Notes under the pieces: model-generated | Databases searched by the model: none | Told to the model about the DNA's origin: nothing | Seen by the model: the letters and a program-made list of their open reading frames with translations, nothing else | Assembly: GCF_019798055.1 (NCBI RefSeq) | Contig: NZ_JAHOPH010000015.1 | Location: 1-64,000 of the forward strand | DNA: 64,000 bases | From: Salsipaludibacter albus | Lineage (GTDB): Bacteria; Actinomycetota; Nitriliruptoria; Nitriliruptorales; Nitriliruptoraceae | Reading direction: 5' to 3' | Translations under genes and position numbers: made by a program | In this document: piece after piece, positions 8,856 through 16,274 of the stretch | Layout of the letters: every line of letters begins with the position of its first letter | Numbering within the stretch: the stretch's first letter is position 1

Positions 8856-10094
8856 TCAGCCGGGCTGCTCCCAGGTCCACTGGGCCACGCCGATCCGGCC
8901 GATCTCGAAGCCTGCTTGGCAGTAGCCGAGGTAGTAGTGCCACATCCGGCGGAACCGGTCGTCGAACCCGAGCGGACGAAGGTCGTCGAACGCACCGTCG
9001 AAGTCCCGCCACCACGTCGCCAGCGTGCGCGCGTAGGACGGCCCGAAGTCGTGGACGTCGCGCTCCCGGAGCCCGGCCCCGGACGCGAGGTCGCGCACGA
9101 CCGCCGGCGACGGGAGGCGACCGCCCGGGAAGATCCAGGTCGTGATGAAGTCCTCGCGGTCGGCATAGGTCGCGAACAGGTCGTCGGCGATCTCGATCAC
9201 CTGGTAGACCGCCCGGCCGCCCGGCCGCAGCGCGCCGGCGGTGACGGCGAACAACTCGGCCCAGCGTTCCTGCGGGATCGACTCGATCATCTCGATCGAC
9301 ACCACGGCGTCGAACGAGCCGCGCGCGAACGTGGTCGGGATGTCGGCGAAGTCGAGCAGGTGGAGGTCGACGCGCTCGGACAGGCCGGCGTCGGCCAGCC
9401 GCTTGCCGGCGAAGGTCAGCTGCTCGCGGGCGATCGTCACGCCGGTGACCAGCACGCCACGTGCCGCCGCCACCTCGGCGAACCCACCCCACCCGAAGCC
9501 GATCTCGAGCACCCGGTCGCCGTCGCCGAGCCCGGCCCGGTCGAGGATGCGCTCGTACTTGGCGACCTGCGCCGCGGCCAGGGCGTCTCGTCCCACCGGC
9601 GGGGTCGACACCGGCAACGGCCCCGACGACGGGACCGTCGGGAGGTCCTGGGGGTCGAACAGCGCGGACGAGTAGGTGACGGTCCGGTCGAGCCAGGCCG
9701 TGTAGAAGTCGTTGCCGAGGTTGTAGTGGTCGGCCATGGTGTCGACCGCGCCGTCGGCACCCAGGCGCGCGGTCACGGCGCCGAACAGTCGTCCGGTCAG
9801 GGCCTGGACGCGCTGGCCCAGGTCCGAGCGCACCCGTTGGTCGACGCTCGCGCTGAGCACGCGCAGCGCGCCCGGCAGGTCGTCGGTCTCCCAGCCTCCC
9901 TCCACGAAGCTCGATCCCAGCGCGGACGCTCCCCCGGTCGCCAGGCGCCGACCCAGACCGGGATCGTGCACCACGATGGCCACGTCGGGTCCTGCCCGGC
10001 CACCTCGGTGGATCCGGCGTCGGCCGTCGGGCGTGGTCAGGTCGATCGACCCGGCCACGATCTGTCCGGCGAGGGCGTGCAGCAGTCGGCTCAT
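8856..10094 (-). CDS. Cyclopropane-fatty-acid synthase-like methyltransferase
   Basis: A 412-residue SAM-dependent methyltransferase of the CFAS/mycolic acid family, acting on unsaturated acyl chains of phospholipids. The family signature HYNLGNDFYTAWLD with TYSSALF is followed by the SAM motif VLEIGFGWGGFA and by MIESIPQE; the C-terminus WRDFDGAFDDLR...YYLGYCQAGF is typical. ATG 10094 overlaps the stop of DUF1365 (ATGA), so it is translated with it. Third gene of a three-gene operon with an FAD oxidoreductase and DUF1365, a trio known from lipid photo-oxidation or furan and branched fatty-acid pathways; which product is made here is not visible. Confidence 0.9.
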   Translation of the reverse strand: MSRLLHALAGQIVAGSIDLTTPDGRRRIHRGGRAGPDVAIVVHDPGLGRRLATGGASALGSSFVEGGWETDDLPGALRVLSASVDQRVRSDLGQRVQALTGRLFGAVTARLGADGAVDTMADHYNLGNDFYTAWLDRTVTYSSALFDPQDLPTVPSSGPLPVSTPPVGRDALAAAQVAKYERILDRAGLGDGDRVLEIGFGWGGFAEVAAARGVLVTGVTIAREQLTFAGKRLADAGLSERVDLHLLDFADIPTTFARGSFDAVVSIEMIESIPQERWAELFAVTAGALRPGGRAVYQVIEIADDLFATYADREDFITTWIFPGGRLPSPAVVRDLASGAGLRERDVHDFGPSYARTLATWWRDFDGAFDDLRPLGFDDRFRRMWHYYLGYCQAGFEIGRIGVAQWTWEQPG

Positions 10095-10984
10095 GCCGCC
10101 ACCTCCGTGGCCGGTTCGCGGTCATGGGTCACCGGGCAGCCGGTGGTCACCCCGCGGTCGTGGTCGGGCACCGGGCGGTAGGTCGCACCCTTGGCCCACA
10201 GTCGCGCGGCGTGGAGGTGGATGCCACCGGTCACCGCCTGGGGCAGCAGGGGGTGGCGGGCCATCGAGCGCCACAGCCCCGCGGTCGTGAAGGCACGGCG
10301 GCGACCGGTGAAGGACGCGGTCAGGGTGTGGCCGTCGCCGGCGTGGTGGAGGATGCCCAGCGCCGCCCGGTCGTCGGGCATGCGCAGGGTGAAGTCGTAG
10401 GTCCCGTCGACGTCGAAGAAGGGCGAGACGTGGAACGCCTTGTCGGCCCGGTGGCGCACCACCGTCGCCCCCTCGGGGTCGGGGCCGACGCGACCGGCGA
10501 GGGGATCGGGGACGACGTAGGCATGGCGCTGGCCGAAGGTGTTGCGGACCTCGTGGACCACCGCGGACGGCCGGCCGCCGGCGTCGTGGCCGAACCAGAC
10601 GCTGATCGGGTCGAAGGCGTAGCCCAGGACGCGGGGCATGCTCAGGACCTGCAGGGGGCCGGACACGTCGCGCACCCCCGCGCCGGCGGTGACCTCGGTG
10701 AACCAGTCGCGCAGGTCCGAGCCGTCGGCACGGCCGTGGTCGTCGGTGCGGAAGGCGACCGGGGCGGGACGGTCTACCCCGAAGCCGGTCACCTCGCGGT
10801 CGAGCAGGTCGAGCTCGTCGAGGTCGAACAGCCCCATCACGACCCGCTGGCGCAGGTCGTGGTCGATCTCGCCACGACGCCGATGGACGACGACCCCCGG
10901 GTACAGGCCCGAGCGGAGCCCGTCCGCGCCGGAGGACGTCGGACGAGCAGGCGAGGAGGTCGTGCGGGCAGGCATGGCACTCAT
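10091..10984 (-). CDS. DUF1365 family protein
   Basis: A 297-residue protein of the DUF1365 family, biochemically uncharacterised. Recognisable blocks are LYPGVVVHRR, LFDLDELDLLDREV, SMPRVLGYAFDPISVWF, AVVHEVRNTFGQRHAY and KAFHVSPFFDVDGTYDF. Start ATG 10984 overlaps the preceding oxidoreductase stop (ATGA), and its own stop overlaps the next start in the same way, so all three proteins are translationally coupled and probably act together. Members of this family almost always sit between an FAD-dependent amine-oxidase-like protein and a CFAS-like methyltransferase. Confidence 0.88.
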   Translation of the reverse strand: MSAMPARTTSSPARPTSSGADGLRSGLYPGVVVHRRRGEIDHDLRQRVVMGLFDLDELDLLDREVTGFGVDRPAPVAFRTDDHGRADGSDLRDWFTEVTAGAGVRDVSGPLQVLSMPRVLGYAFDPISVWFGHDAGGRPSAVVHEVRNTFGQRHAYVVPDPLAGRVGPDPEGATVVRHRADKAFHVSPFFDVDGTYDFTLRMPDDRAALGILHHAGDGHTLTASFTGRRRAFTTAGLWRSMARHPLLPQAVTGGIHLHAARLWAKGATYRPVPDHDRGVTTGCPVTHDREPATEVAA

Positions 10985-12267
10985 GGTGCCACCACCGCGG
11001 CCGCAGGACGACCGTCCCGACGCGGCGGGCCCTCGACGTCGGCGATCGCGGCACCGACGGCCAGGCCGGACTCCAAGCCGTCCTCGTGGAAGCCGTAGCC
11101 GGTCCAGGCGCCGCAGACCCACACCCCGTTGACGCCCTGGATCGAGGGGATGGCCCGCTGGGCGGCGACCTCGCGCTCACCCAGCACGGGATGGCGGAAC
11201 TCGCGCTCGGCCCGCACCCCCTGCAACTCGCGAGTCGGGTTGAGGGTCACGAACAGGTCGGTGTCGGTGTCCAGCGGCTGGAGCCGGTTCATCCAGTAGG
11301 TCACCGCGACCTCGCCGCCGGTGACGACGTTCCACGACGACCACAGGCGCCGGTCGTCGGGCATGACCGATGCGTCGGTGTGGAGCACGGCGGTGTTGTC
11401 GCTGAAGGCGAAGTCGCCCAGCACTCGGTCCTGGCCGGGCGTGGCGGCGTCACCCAGCAGCCAGCGCGCCGTGTCGGCCGGTGTCGCGAGCACGACGTGG
11501 TCGGCGCGCAGGAGGTCACCACGACCGTCGTCGCCGCGACCACCGTTGACCTCGACGACCCATTCGTCGCCGTCACGATGCAGGTCGGTCACGACGGCGT
11601 CGTGGGTGACCGTGCCGGCGAGGCGATCCACCAGCGCGTCGACGTAGCGGGCGGAGCCGCCACGGACCGTGCGCCAGCGGGGGCGATCCACCAGGTCGAA
11701 CAGGCCGTGCTGGTCGAAGAAGGTCACCATGCTGGCCAGCGGCATCCGCTCGACGTCGGCACCGGGTGCGGACCAGATGGCCGAGACCATGGGGATCACG
11801 TAGTCGTCCACCACGGTCGACCCCAGCACGGCGCGGCTGTCGCCGATGGTCGCCCCCGTCCGGGCCAGCGCACGGGCCCGGCGGCCGAGCAGGACGATCC
11901 CGGCGAGGCGTTGCCAGCCTCGTCGCGTCCGCCACCGCCCGTCCCCCAGCAGGCCGGACGCCGTCCCGGCGTAGGCGTCGTCACCCAGCTGGACCGACAG
12001 CGACATGTCGCTGGGAGCCGTCTCCACGTCGAGCTCGTCGAACAGCTGGAGCAGCTCGGGATAGGTCTGGTCGTTGCAGACGATGAAGCCCATGTCGACG
12101 TCCACGTCGAGGTCGTCCACATGGACGGTCACGGCGTTGCCGCCGACGTGGTCATCGGCGTCCAGCACCTGCAGTCGGGGGTCGTGTCGCAGGGCCCAGG
12201 CTGCTCCCAGCCCGGCCACGCCTGCGCCCACGACGACAGTACGAGTTCCACGCGCATCGACCCTCAC
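10981..12267 (-). CDS. FAD-dependent amine-oxidase-like NAD(P)-binding protein
   Basis: A 428-residue flavoprotein of the amine oxidase/phytoene-desaturase superfamily. The dinucleotide motif VVVGAGVAGLGAAWAL sits at the N-terminus, followed by DADDHVGGNAVTV, and the C-terminal FAD-contact region is GVWVCGAWTGYGFHEDGLESG. Start is set at GTG 12267, 8 nt after GGAGG; a GTG 18 nt further upstream is in frame but would put that ribosome-binding site inside the coding region. First gene of the operon with DUF1365 and the CFAS-like enzyme. In characterised relatives such flavoproteins introduce double bonds into methylated acyl chains; that is an inference here. Two palindromes flank its promoter. 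Confidence 0.85.
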   Translation of the reverse strand: MRVDARGTRTVVVGAGVAGLGAAWALRHDPRLQVLDADDHVGGNAVTVHVDDLDVDVDMGFIVCNDQTYPELLQLFDELDVETAPSDMSLSVQLGDDAYAGTASGLLGDGRWRTRRGWQRLAGIVLLGRRARALARTGATIGDSRAVLGSTVVDDYVIPMVSAIWSAPGADVERMPLASMVTFFDQHGLFDLVDRPRWRTVRGGSARYVDALVDRLAGTVTHDAVVTDLHRDGDEWVVEVNGGRGDDGRGDLLRADHVVLATPADTARWLLGDAATPGQDRVLGDFAFSDNTAVLHTDASVMPDDRRLWSSWNVVTGGEVAVTYWMNRLQPLDTDTDLFVTLNPTRELQGVRAEREFRHPVLGEREVAAQRAIPSIQGVNGVWVCGAWTGYGFHEDGLESGLAVGAAIADVEGPPRRDGRPAAAVVAP

Positions 12268-12302
12268 GTCGCATGCCTCCTGCACGTTCGTCGGCCCCGC
12301 GC

Positions 12303-12320
12303 GGCGTTCGGTCGAACGCC
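12303..12320. promoter_or_regulatory. Perfect palindrome at the FAD-oxidoreductase transcription start
   Basis: Arms GGCGTTCG (12303-12310) and CGAACGCC (12313-12320) with a 2-nt spacer, immediately downstream of the minus-strand -10 box TAGCGT at 12322-12327. A dimeric repressor bound here would cover the transcription start. No regulator gene is adjacent. Confidence 0.5.
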
Positions 12321-12321
12321 G

Positions 12322-12327
12322 ACGCTA
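12322..12327 (-). promoter_or_regulatory. -10 box of the FAD/DUF1365/CFAS operon
   Basis: TAGCGT on the minus strand, about 55 nt before the GTG at 12267, lying between the two palindromes at 12303-12320 and 12352-12375. Confidence 0.45.
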
Positions 12328-12351
12328 GTCGTTCGCAGCCGACGCTCGTTC

Positions 12352-12375
12352 GGTTCGTTGCAACGGCAACGAACC
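12352..12375. promoter_or_regulatory. 10-bp inverted repeat upstream of the lipid operon and lipB
   Basis: Perfect arms GGTTCGTTGC and GCAACGAACC with a 4-nt spacer. It starts 25 bp upstream of the minus-strand -10 (the activator position) and lies 121 bp before lipB on the other strand. The half-sites differ from those of the palindrome at 12303-12320, so two different regulators are likely. Confidence 0.5.
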
Positions 12376-12495
12376 CGGGGGCATTCCCCCACGCCGGCCG
12401 GACGGTGGTGTTCCCGGTCTCCGTCGGGGCCCGGTCGGGCGGCACCACGCACGCCGTACGCTGCCGGTGATCGAGTCCCGGACCAAGGCCGTGTG

Positions 12496-13281
12496 ATGGC
12501 GACGCGCTCCGCCCGCCGTGGTGGGCCGGCCTCGACGCTGCGCGCGACGCCGGACCGGCCGCTGCAGGTCGTCACACCCGGGACCGTGGACTACCGACGG
12601 GCATGGGACTGGCAACGGCGACTGGCCCGGGCACGCGCCGCCGACGAGGTCGGCGACGTGCTGCTCCTGCTCCAGCACCCCCCGACCTACACGCTGGGCA
12701 CCCGTGCGGACCGCGCCAACGTGTTGCTGGACGAGGCCGGACTGGCCGACGCCGGCATCGACCTCGTCCAGATCGACCGTGGCGGCGACGTCACCTACCA
12801 CGGTCCCGGGCAACTGGTCGGCTACCCCATCCTGCGGCTGGACGGCCCCCGGGTCGTCGACTACGTCCGCGCCCTGGAGGAGTTGAACCTGCGCCTGCTG
12901 GCGGCGCACGGCGTCGACGCGTACCGGATCGACGACCTGACCGGGGTCTGGACCGACGCCGGGAAGGTGACGGCGATCGGCGTCCGCGTGACCGCTGGTC
13001 GCGTCACCCAGCACGGCTGGGCGACCAATGTCACGACCGACCTCGACGAGTTCCGCGGGATCGTCCCGTGCGGCATCGACGATCGCCCGGTCACCTCGAT
13101 GGCGGCGCTGGGTGCCGACCTCGACATGGCCACCGCCGTGGACGACACCGTCGCGGCGTTCGGCGAGGTCTTCGGGGCGGCCCTCGAGCCGGTCGCGGCC
13201 GACGGGCTCGGGCCCGGGCTGGGCCCGGACGGGTCGTCGGGGACCGACGCCGTGGTGCCGGCCGCTACAGGAAGCGCCTGA
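12496..13281 (+). CDS. lipB: Lipoyl(octanoyl) transferase
   Basis: A 261-residue cysteine/lysine acyltransferase that moves octanoyl from acyl-carrier protein onto the lipoyl domains of E2 and GcvH proteins. The core motif RGGDVTYHGPGQLVGYP is at residues 95-111, the catalytic lysine is K157 (DAGKVTAIGVRV) and the catalytic cysteine C192 (RGIVPCGIDD). ATG 12496 has only a weak AAGG site; the first 20 residues and the Gly-rich tail (GLGPGLGPDG) are not conserved in the family. Located 1.1 kb before lipA and 11 kb from sucB, whose product is its likely substrate. Its end overlaps the convergent SDR gene by 17 bases. Confidence 0.93.
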   Translation: MATRSARRGGPASTLRATPDRPLQVVTPGTVDYRRAWDWQRRLARARAADEVGDVLLLLQHPPTYTLGTRADRANVLLDEAGLADAGIDLVQIDRGGDVTYHGPGQLVGYPILRLDGPRVVDYVRALEELNLRLLAAHGVDAYRIDDLTGVWTDAGKVTAIGVRVTAGRVTQHGWATNVTTDLDEFRGIVPCGIDDRPVTSMAALGADLDMATAVDDTVAAFGEVFGAALEPVAADGLGPGLGPDGSSGTDAVVPAATGSA

Positions 13282-13999
13282 GGACGCGGCCGGGGACCAG
13301 CGGCAGCACCCCACGGGCCAGCAGCCGCCACCACCGTGGCACGTACGCCTCGCCCCGGCGGGCATCGATGCTGTCCAGCATCGACGCGACCGCGGTCTCG
13401 ACGTCGGTCTTCACGCGCTCGGGCACGCGCTCGGTCATCTCCGACGACACCCAGCCCGGGATCACGACGGTGACGTCGATCCCGCTGCCGGCCAGGTCGG
13501 TCCGCAGGGCCCGCCCCAATTGCAGGACACCGGCCTTGCTGACCGAGTAGGACGCCGACGACCCCGGCAGGCCCCGCGTCCCGGCGACCGACGACACCAG
13601 GACCAGGTGGCCCACACCCCGGGGGCGGAACAGCGACAGCGCGACCTCGGCCTGGGCGAACACGCCGACGAGGTTGGTCTCGAGCACGCCGACGTTGCGA
13701 TCGTGGTGGCCGTCCCCGACCACCGCTCCCCCGCCTCGGCCGGCGTTGGCGACCACGACGTCGAGCCCGCCGAGGACGGCGTCGGCGGCCCGGACCTCCC
13801 GGTCCACGGCGGCGGCATCGGTCACGTCGAGCTCGTGGACGCTGACGATGGCGCCGTTGGCGGACAGCTCGTCGGCGAGCGCGGTGAGCCGGTCCGTTCG
13901 CCGGGCGGCCAACGCAACGGCGTCGCCGCGAGCAGCGAGTTGGCGGGCCAGCTCGGCGCCGATGCCGGAGCTCGCCCCGGAGATGAAGTAGGCAGCCAT
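13265..13999 (-). CDS. Short-chain dehydrogenase/reductase
   Basis: A 244-residue NAD(P)-dependent SDR. The cofactor motif SGASSGIGAELARQL is at the N-terminus, VANAGRG follows, and the catalytic Ser, Tyr and Lys appear in VLVSSVAG and SYSVSKAG. It is a classical-length SDR of unknown substrate; the C-terminal LLARGVLPLVPGRVLRRFL is hydrophobic and basic, which would suit a membrane-peripheral lipid reductase. Start ATG 13999 follows a TATCGT -10 box by 8 nt. It sits between lipB and lipA but on the opposite strand, so it is not part of a lipoate operon. Confidence 0.85.
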   Translation of the reverse strand: MAAYFISGASSGIGAELARQLAARGDAVALAARRTDRLTALADELSANGAIVSVHELDVTDAAAVDREVRAADAVLGGLDVVVANAGRGGGAVVGDGHHDRNVGVLETNLVGVFAQAEVALSLFRPRGVGHLVLVSSVAGTRGLPGSSASYSVSKAGVLQLGRALRTDLAGSGIDVTVVIPGWVSSEMTERVPERVKTDVETAVASMLDSIDARRGEAYVPRWWRLLARGVLPLVPGRVLRRFL

Positions 14000-14007
14000 G
14001 CCCCCGG

Positions 14008-14013
14008 ACGATA
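14008..14013 (-). promoter_or_regulatory. -10 box of the SDR gene, leaderless type
   Basis: TATCGT followed by CCGGGGGC and the ATG. It differs by one base from the equivalent stretch in front of the M3 peptidase (TAGCGTCCGGGGGCATG). Confidence 0.45.
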
Positions 14014-14035
14014 GCTCCCACCCTCCCCCACCCCC

Positions 14036-14222
14036 GAGCGGGTGCACGACCGAGCGCGAACCGCACCCAACCGCACCCACTCACCACCTCCCGGGCCGCC
14101 ACGTCCCGAGCGGGTGCACGACCGAGCGCAAACCGCACCGAAGTGCACCCACTCACCACCTCCCGGGCCGCCACGTCCCGAGCGGGTGCACGACCGAGCG
14201 CGAACCGCACCGAAGTGCACCC
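14036..14222. repeat. 72-bp tandem repeat, 2.6 copies
   Basis: Units begin at 14036, 14108 and 14180 with GAGCGGGTGCACGACCGAGC; the third is cut short after 43 bp. Copies differ at only a few positions. In the second and third units GGGTGCAC is mirrored about 24 nt later by GTGCACCC, so each can fold. The stretch 14000-14352 between the SDR start and lipA holds this array, the lipA promoter and no credible gene. Confidence 0.85.
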
Positions 14223-14311
14223 GCTGGAGGGGTCGGGCGACTGGCGGTGTCGGCGCGGCGGGCGGGCGGGGCGGTGAGCGTCGGACGGGCGGGGAGGTGG
14301 GGGGTGGTGGA

Positions 14312-14317
14312 TACGAT
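14312..14317 (+). promoter_or_regulatory. -10 box of lipA
   Basis: TACGAT, 36 nt before the GTG start, with GAGGAG as ribosome-binding site 5 nt before the start. Confidence 0.45.
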
Positions 14318-14352
14318 CGAGGGACCGCAACTCCGAGTTCCGAGGAGTCACC

Positions 14353-15378
14353 GTGACCGCCGAGCCCGTCATCCCCCCGGGCACCCGCACGCTGGACGTC
14401 CTGGGGCGTGAGCGCACCCAGCGCGCCGGCGTCGTCCGCAAGACCATCGACACGTCGCTGCACGACGGTCGCAAGCCCGAGTGGCTGAAGGTCAAGGCCT
14501 CGTTCGGCGACAACTTCACCGACCTCAAGCGCCTGATGGGCGACCTCGACCTCAACACGGTCTGCGAGCAGGCCGCGTGCCCCAACATCTACGAGTGCTG
14601 GGAGATGCGCGAGGCGACCTTCCTCATCGGTGGGTCGGACTGCACGCGGCGCTGTGGGTTCTGCCAGATCAAGACCGGCAAGCCGGCCGGCTACGACCAG
14701 GACGAGCCCCGCCGCGTCGCCGAGGCGGTCGAGCACCTCGGGCTGCGCTTCGTCGTGGTCACGATGGTGGCTCGTGACGACCTGGCCGACAACGGCTCGT
14801 GGCTGGTGGCCGAGACCATCCGCCAGGTCCGGGCCCGCACCCCCGACGTGGGCATCGAGGTCCTGCCCAGCGACTTCGGCTACGGCCTGGACCCGACCGT
14901 CGGCGCGGCGGCGCTCGAGCAGGTCGTGGCCGACCCGCCGGACGTGTTCGCGTTCAACCTCGAGACGACCCGGCGCCTGTTCAAGGAGATCCGCCCGTCG
15001 TTCGACTACGACCGCGGGCTGGAGTTCCTCGCCCTCGCGCGCGAGAAGTTCCCGGCCGACACGGCCGTCAAGTCCAACATCATCGTGGGCATGGGCGAGA
15101 CCGACGAGGAAGTGCTCGAGATGATGCGCGACCTTCGTGCGGCGAACGTCCAGTTGCTGACCATCGGCCAGTACCTGCAGCCGTCGGCCCAGCACCTGCA
15201 CCTCGACCGCTACGTCACCCCCGAGTCGTTCGAGAAGTTCCGCCAGTACGGCGAGGAGGAACTGGGCTTCGACCATGTCGAGTCCGGCCCGATGGTGCGC
15301 TCGTCCTACCACGCCGGCGACCAGGCGACCGATGCCGGGGCGTGGGCCCACGACAAGGAACGCCTCCCCGTCCTGTAG
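14353..15378 (+). CDS. lipA: Lipoyl synthase
   Basis: A 341-residue radical-SAM enzyme that inserts two sulfurs into protein-bound octanoyl groups. The auxiliary cluster motif C71-x4-C76-x5-C82 (CEQAACPNIYEC) and the radical-SAM motif C97-x3-C101-x2-C104 (CTRRCGFC) are both present, and the C-terminal RSSYHAG supplies the serine ligand of the auxiliary cluster. All key residues are intact and length is normal. GTG 14353 has GAGGAG 5 nt upstream. With lipB it completes de novo lipoylation of the sucB product; the two genes are separated by an opposite-strand SDR gene and a repeat array and have separate promoters. Confidence 0.96.
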   Translation: MTAEPVIPPGTRTLDVLGRERTQRAGVVRKTIDTSLHDGRKPEWLKVKASFGDNFTDLKRLMGDLDLNTVCEQAACPNIYECWEMREATFLIGGSDCTRRCGFCQIKTGKPAGYDQDEPRRVAEAVEHLGLRFVVVTMVARDDLADNGSWLVAETIRQVRARTPDVGIEVLPSDFGYGLDPTVGAAALEQVVADPPDVFAFNLETTRRLFKEIRPSFDYDRGLEFLALAREKFPADTAVKSNIIVGMGETDEEVLEMMRDLRAANVQLLTIGQYLQPSAQHLHLDRYVTPESFEKFRQYGEEELGFDHVESGPMVRSSYHAGDQATDAGAWAHDKERLPVL

Positions 15379-15394
15379 GGCCAGGGGGTTCGGC

Positions 15395-16195
15395 TCAGGG
15401 GTCGGCAGGCTCGGGCGTCGGCGTGGCGATGCGCGCCCCGAACGCCAGCACCATGTTCACCGCGGCGTGCACGCCCACCGGGGCCCAGATCCCGCCGGTC
15501 CGCAGTCGCAGCCAGCCCAGGAACAGCCCGGCCAGGCCCGTCGCCACCACCGTGACGGCGATCCAGCGCAACTCGTCGTGGCCCTCGCGCCGGGCCTGGT
15601 CGCGGGCGACGACCACGTGCCCGAAGCCGAACGCCACCGAGCTGCCCACCAGCGCGACGACGTCACCACCCATCCGCGCCAGCAGCGCCCACACGACGCC
15701 CCGGAACAGGACCTCCTCGGTCAGGGCGGTGAACATCGGGATCCGCACGAGCGTGTGGACCAGGAACTCGCTCGACCCCATCGCGGCCATGCGCTGGTCG
15801 GTCAGCCACCCCGCCACGGTCGGCACGACCCGCGACACCGCCACGACACCCAGGCACAGCCCGGCGGTCGCCAGCGTCCAGGGCACGGCCGCGGCCAGCC
15901 CCCTGGTCGGGTCGACCGACGAGAACAGCCACACGCCGCCGGCCACCGCGGCCGCCGTCACGCCGATCGACACGACCGGCTCGCGCAGTCGGGGCGGCGC
16001 CAGGTGGAGAGCGTTGTGCCACACCACGATCCCGATGACCAGGACGATCGACAGGACGGGTTGCACGGTCGGGGGATCCTCGTCGTCGGGGGTCTGACCC
16101 CCTGCGGGGAGCGCGTGGTCGACCGAGGAGGCTACCGACGCCACGATCTCGACCAGCGACCGAGGACGTGGCCGACCCCGCCGACGTGGACGCAT
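15395..16195 (-). CDS. CPBP family intramembrane metalloprotease
   Basis: A 266-residue membrane protein of the CPBP/CAAX-protease (ABI) family. The three motifs are visible: TEEVLFRGVVW (paired Glu plus Arg), FGFGHVVV, and HAAVNMVLAF near the C-terminus. Around seven to eight hydrophobic helices are predicted. Family members cleave prenylated or other membrane substrates or confer bacteriocin self-immunity; nothing near it says which. Start ATG 16195 follows a GGGGG stretch. The gene is divergent from the Abhydrolase_9 gene (79-bp gap). Confidence 0.87.
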   Translation of the reverse strand: MRPRRRGRPRPRSLVEIVASVASSVDHALPAGGQTPDDEDPPTVQPVLSIVLVIGIVVWHNALHLAPPRLREPVVSIGVTAAAVAGGVWLFSSVDPTRGLAAAVPWTLATAGLCLGVVAVSRVVPTVAGWLTDQRMAAMGSSEFLVHTLVRIPMFTALTEEVLFRGVVWALLARMGGDVVALVGSSVAFGFGHVVVARDQARREGHDELRWIAVTVVATGLAGLFLGWLRLRTGGIWAPVGVHAAVNMVLAFGARIATPTPEPADP

Positions 16196-16274
16196 CGGAC
16201 CCCCTAGGTTCGACGGCGCGAACGGGCCCGACCCGTGCGTCGGTGCCGTGTTCGGACCCGGACCAGGAGCAACG

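Noticed and set aside
14036-14222. The 72-bp repeats as a CRISPR or phage attachment site
   Set aside because: The units are tandem without variable spacers, and no integrase or tRNA gene is adjacent.
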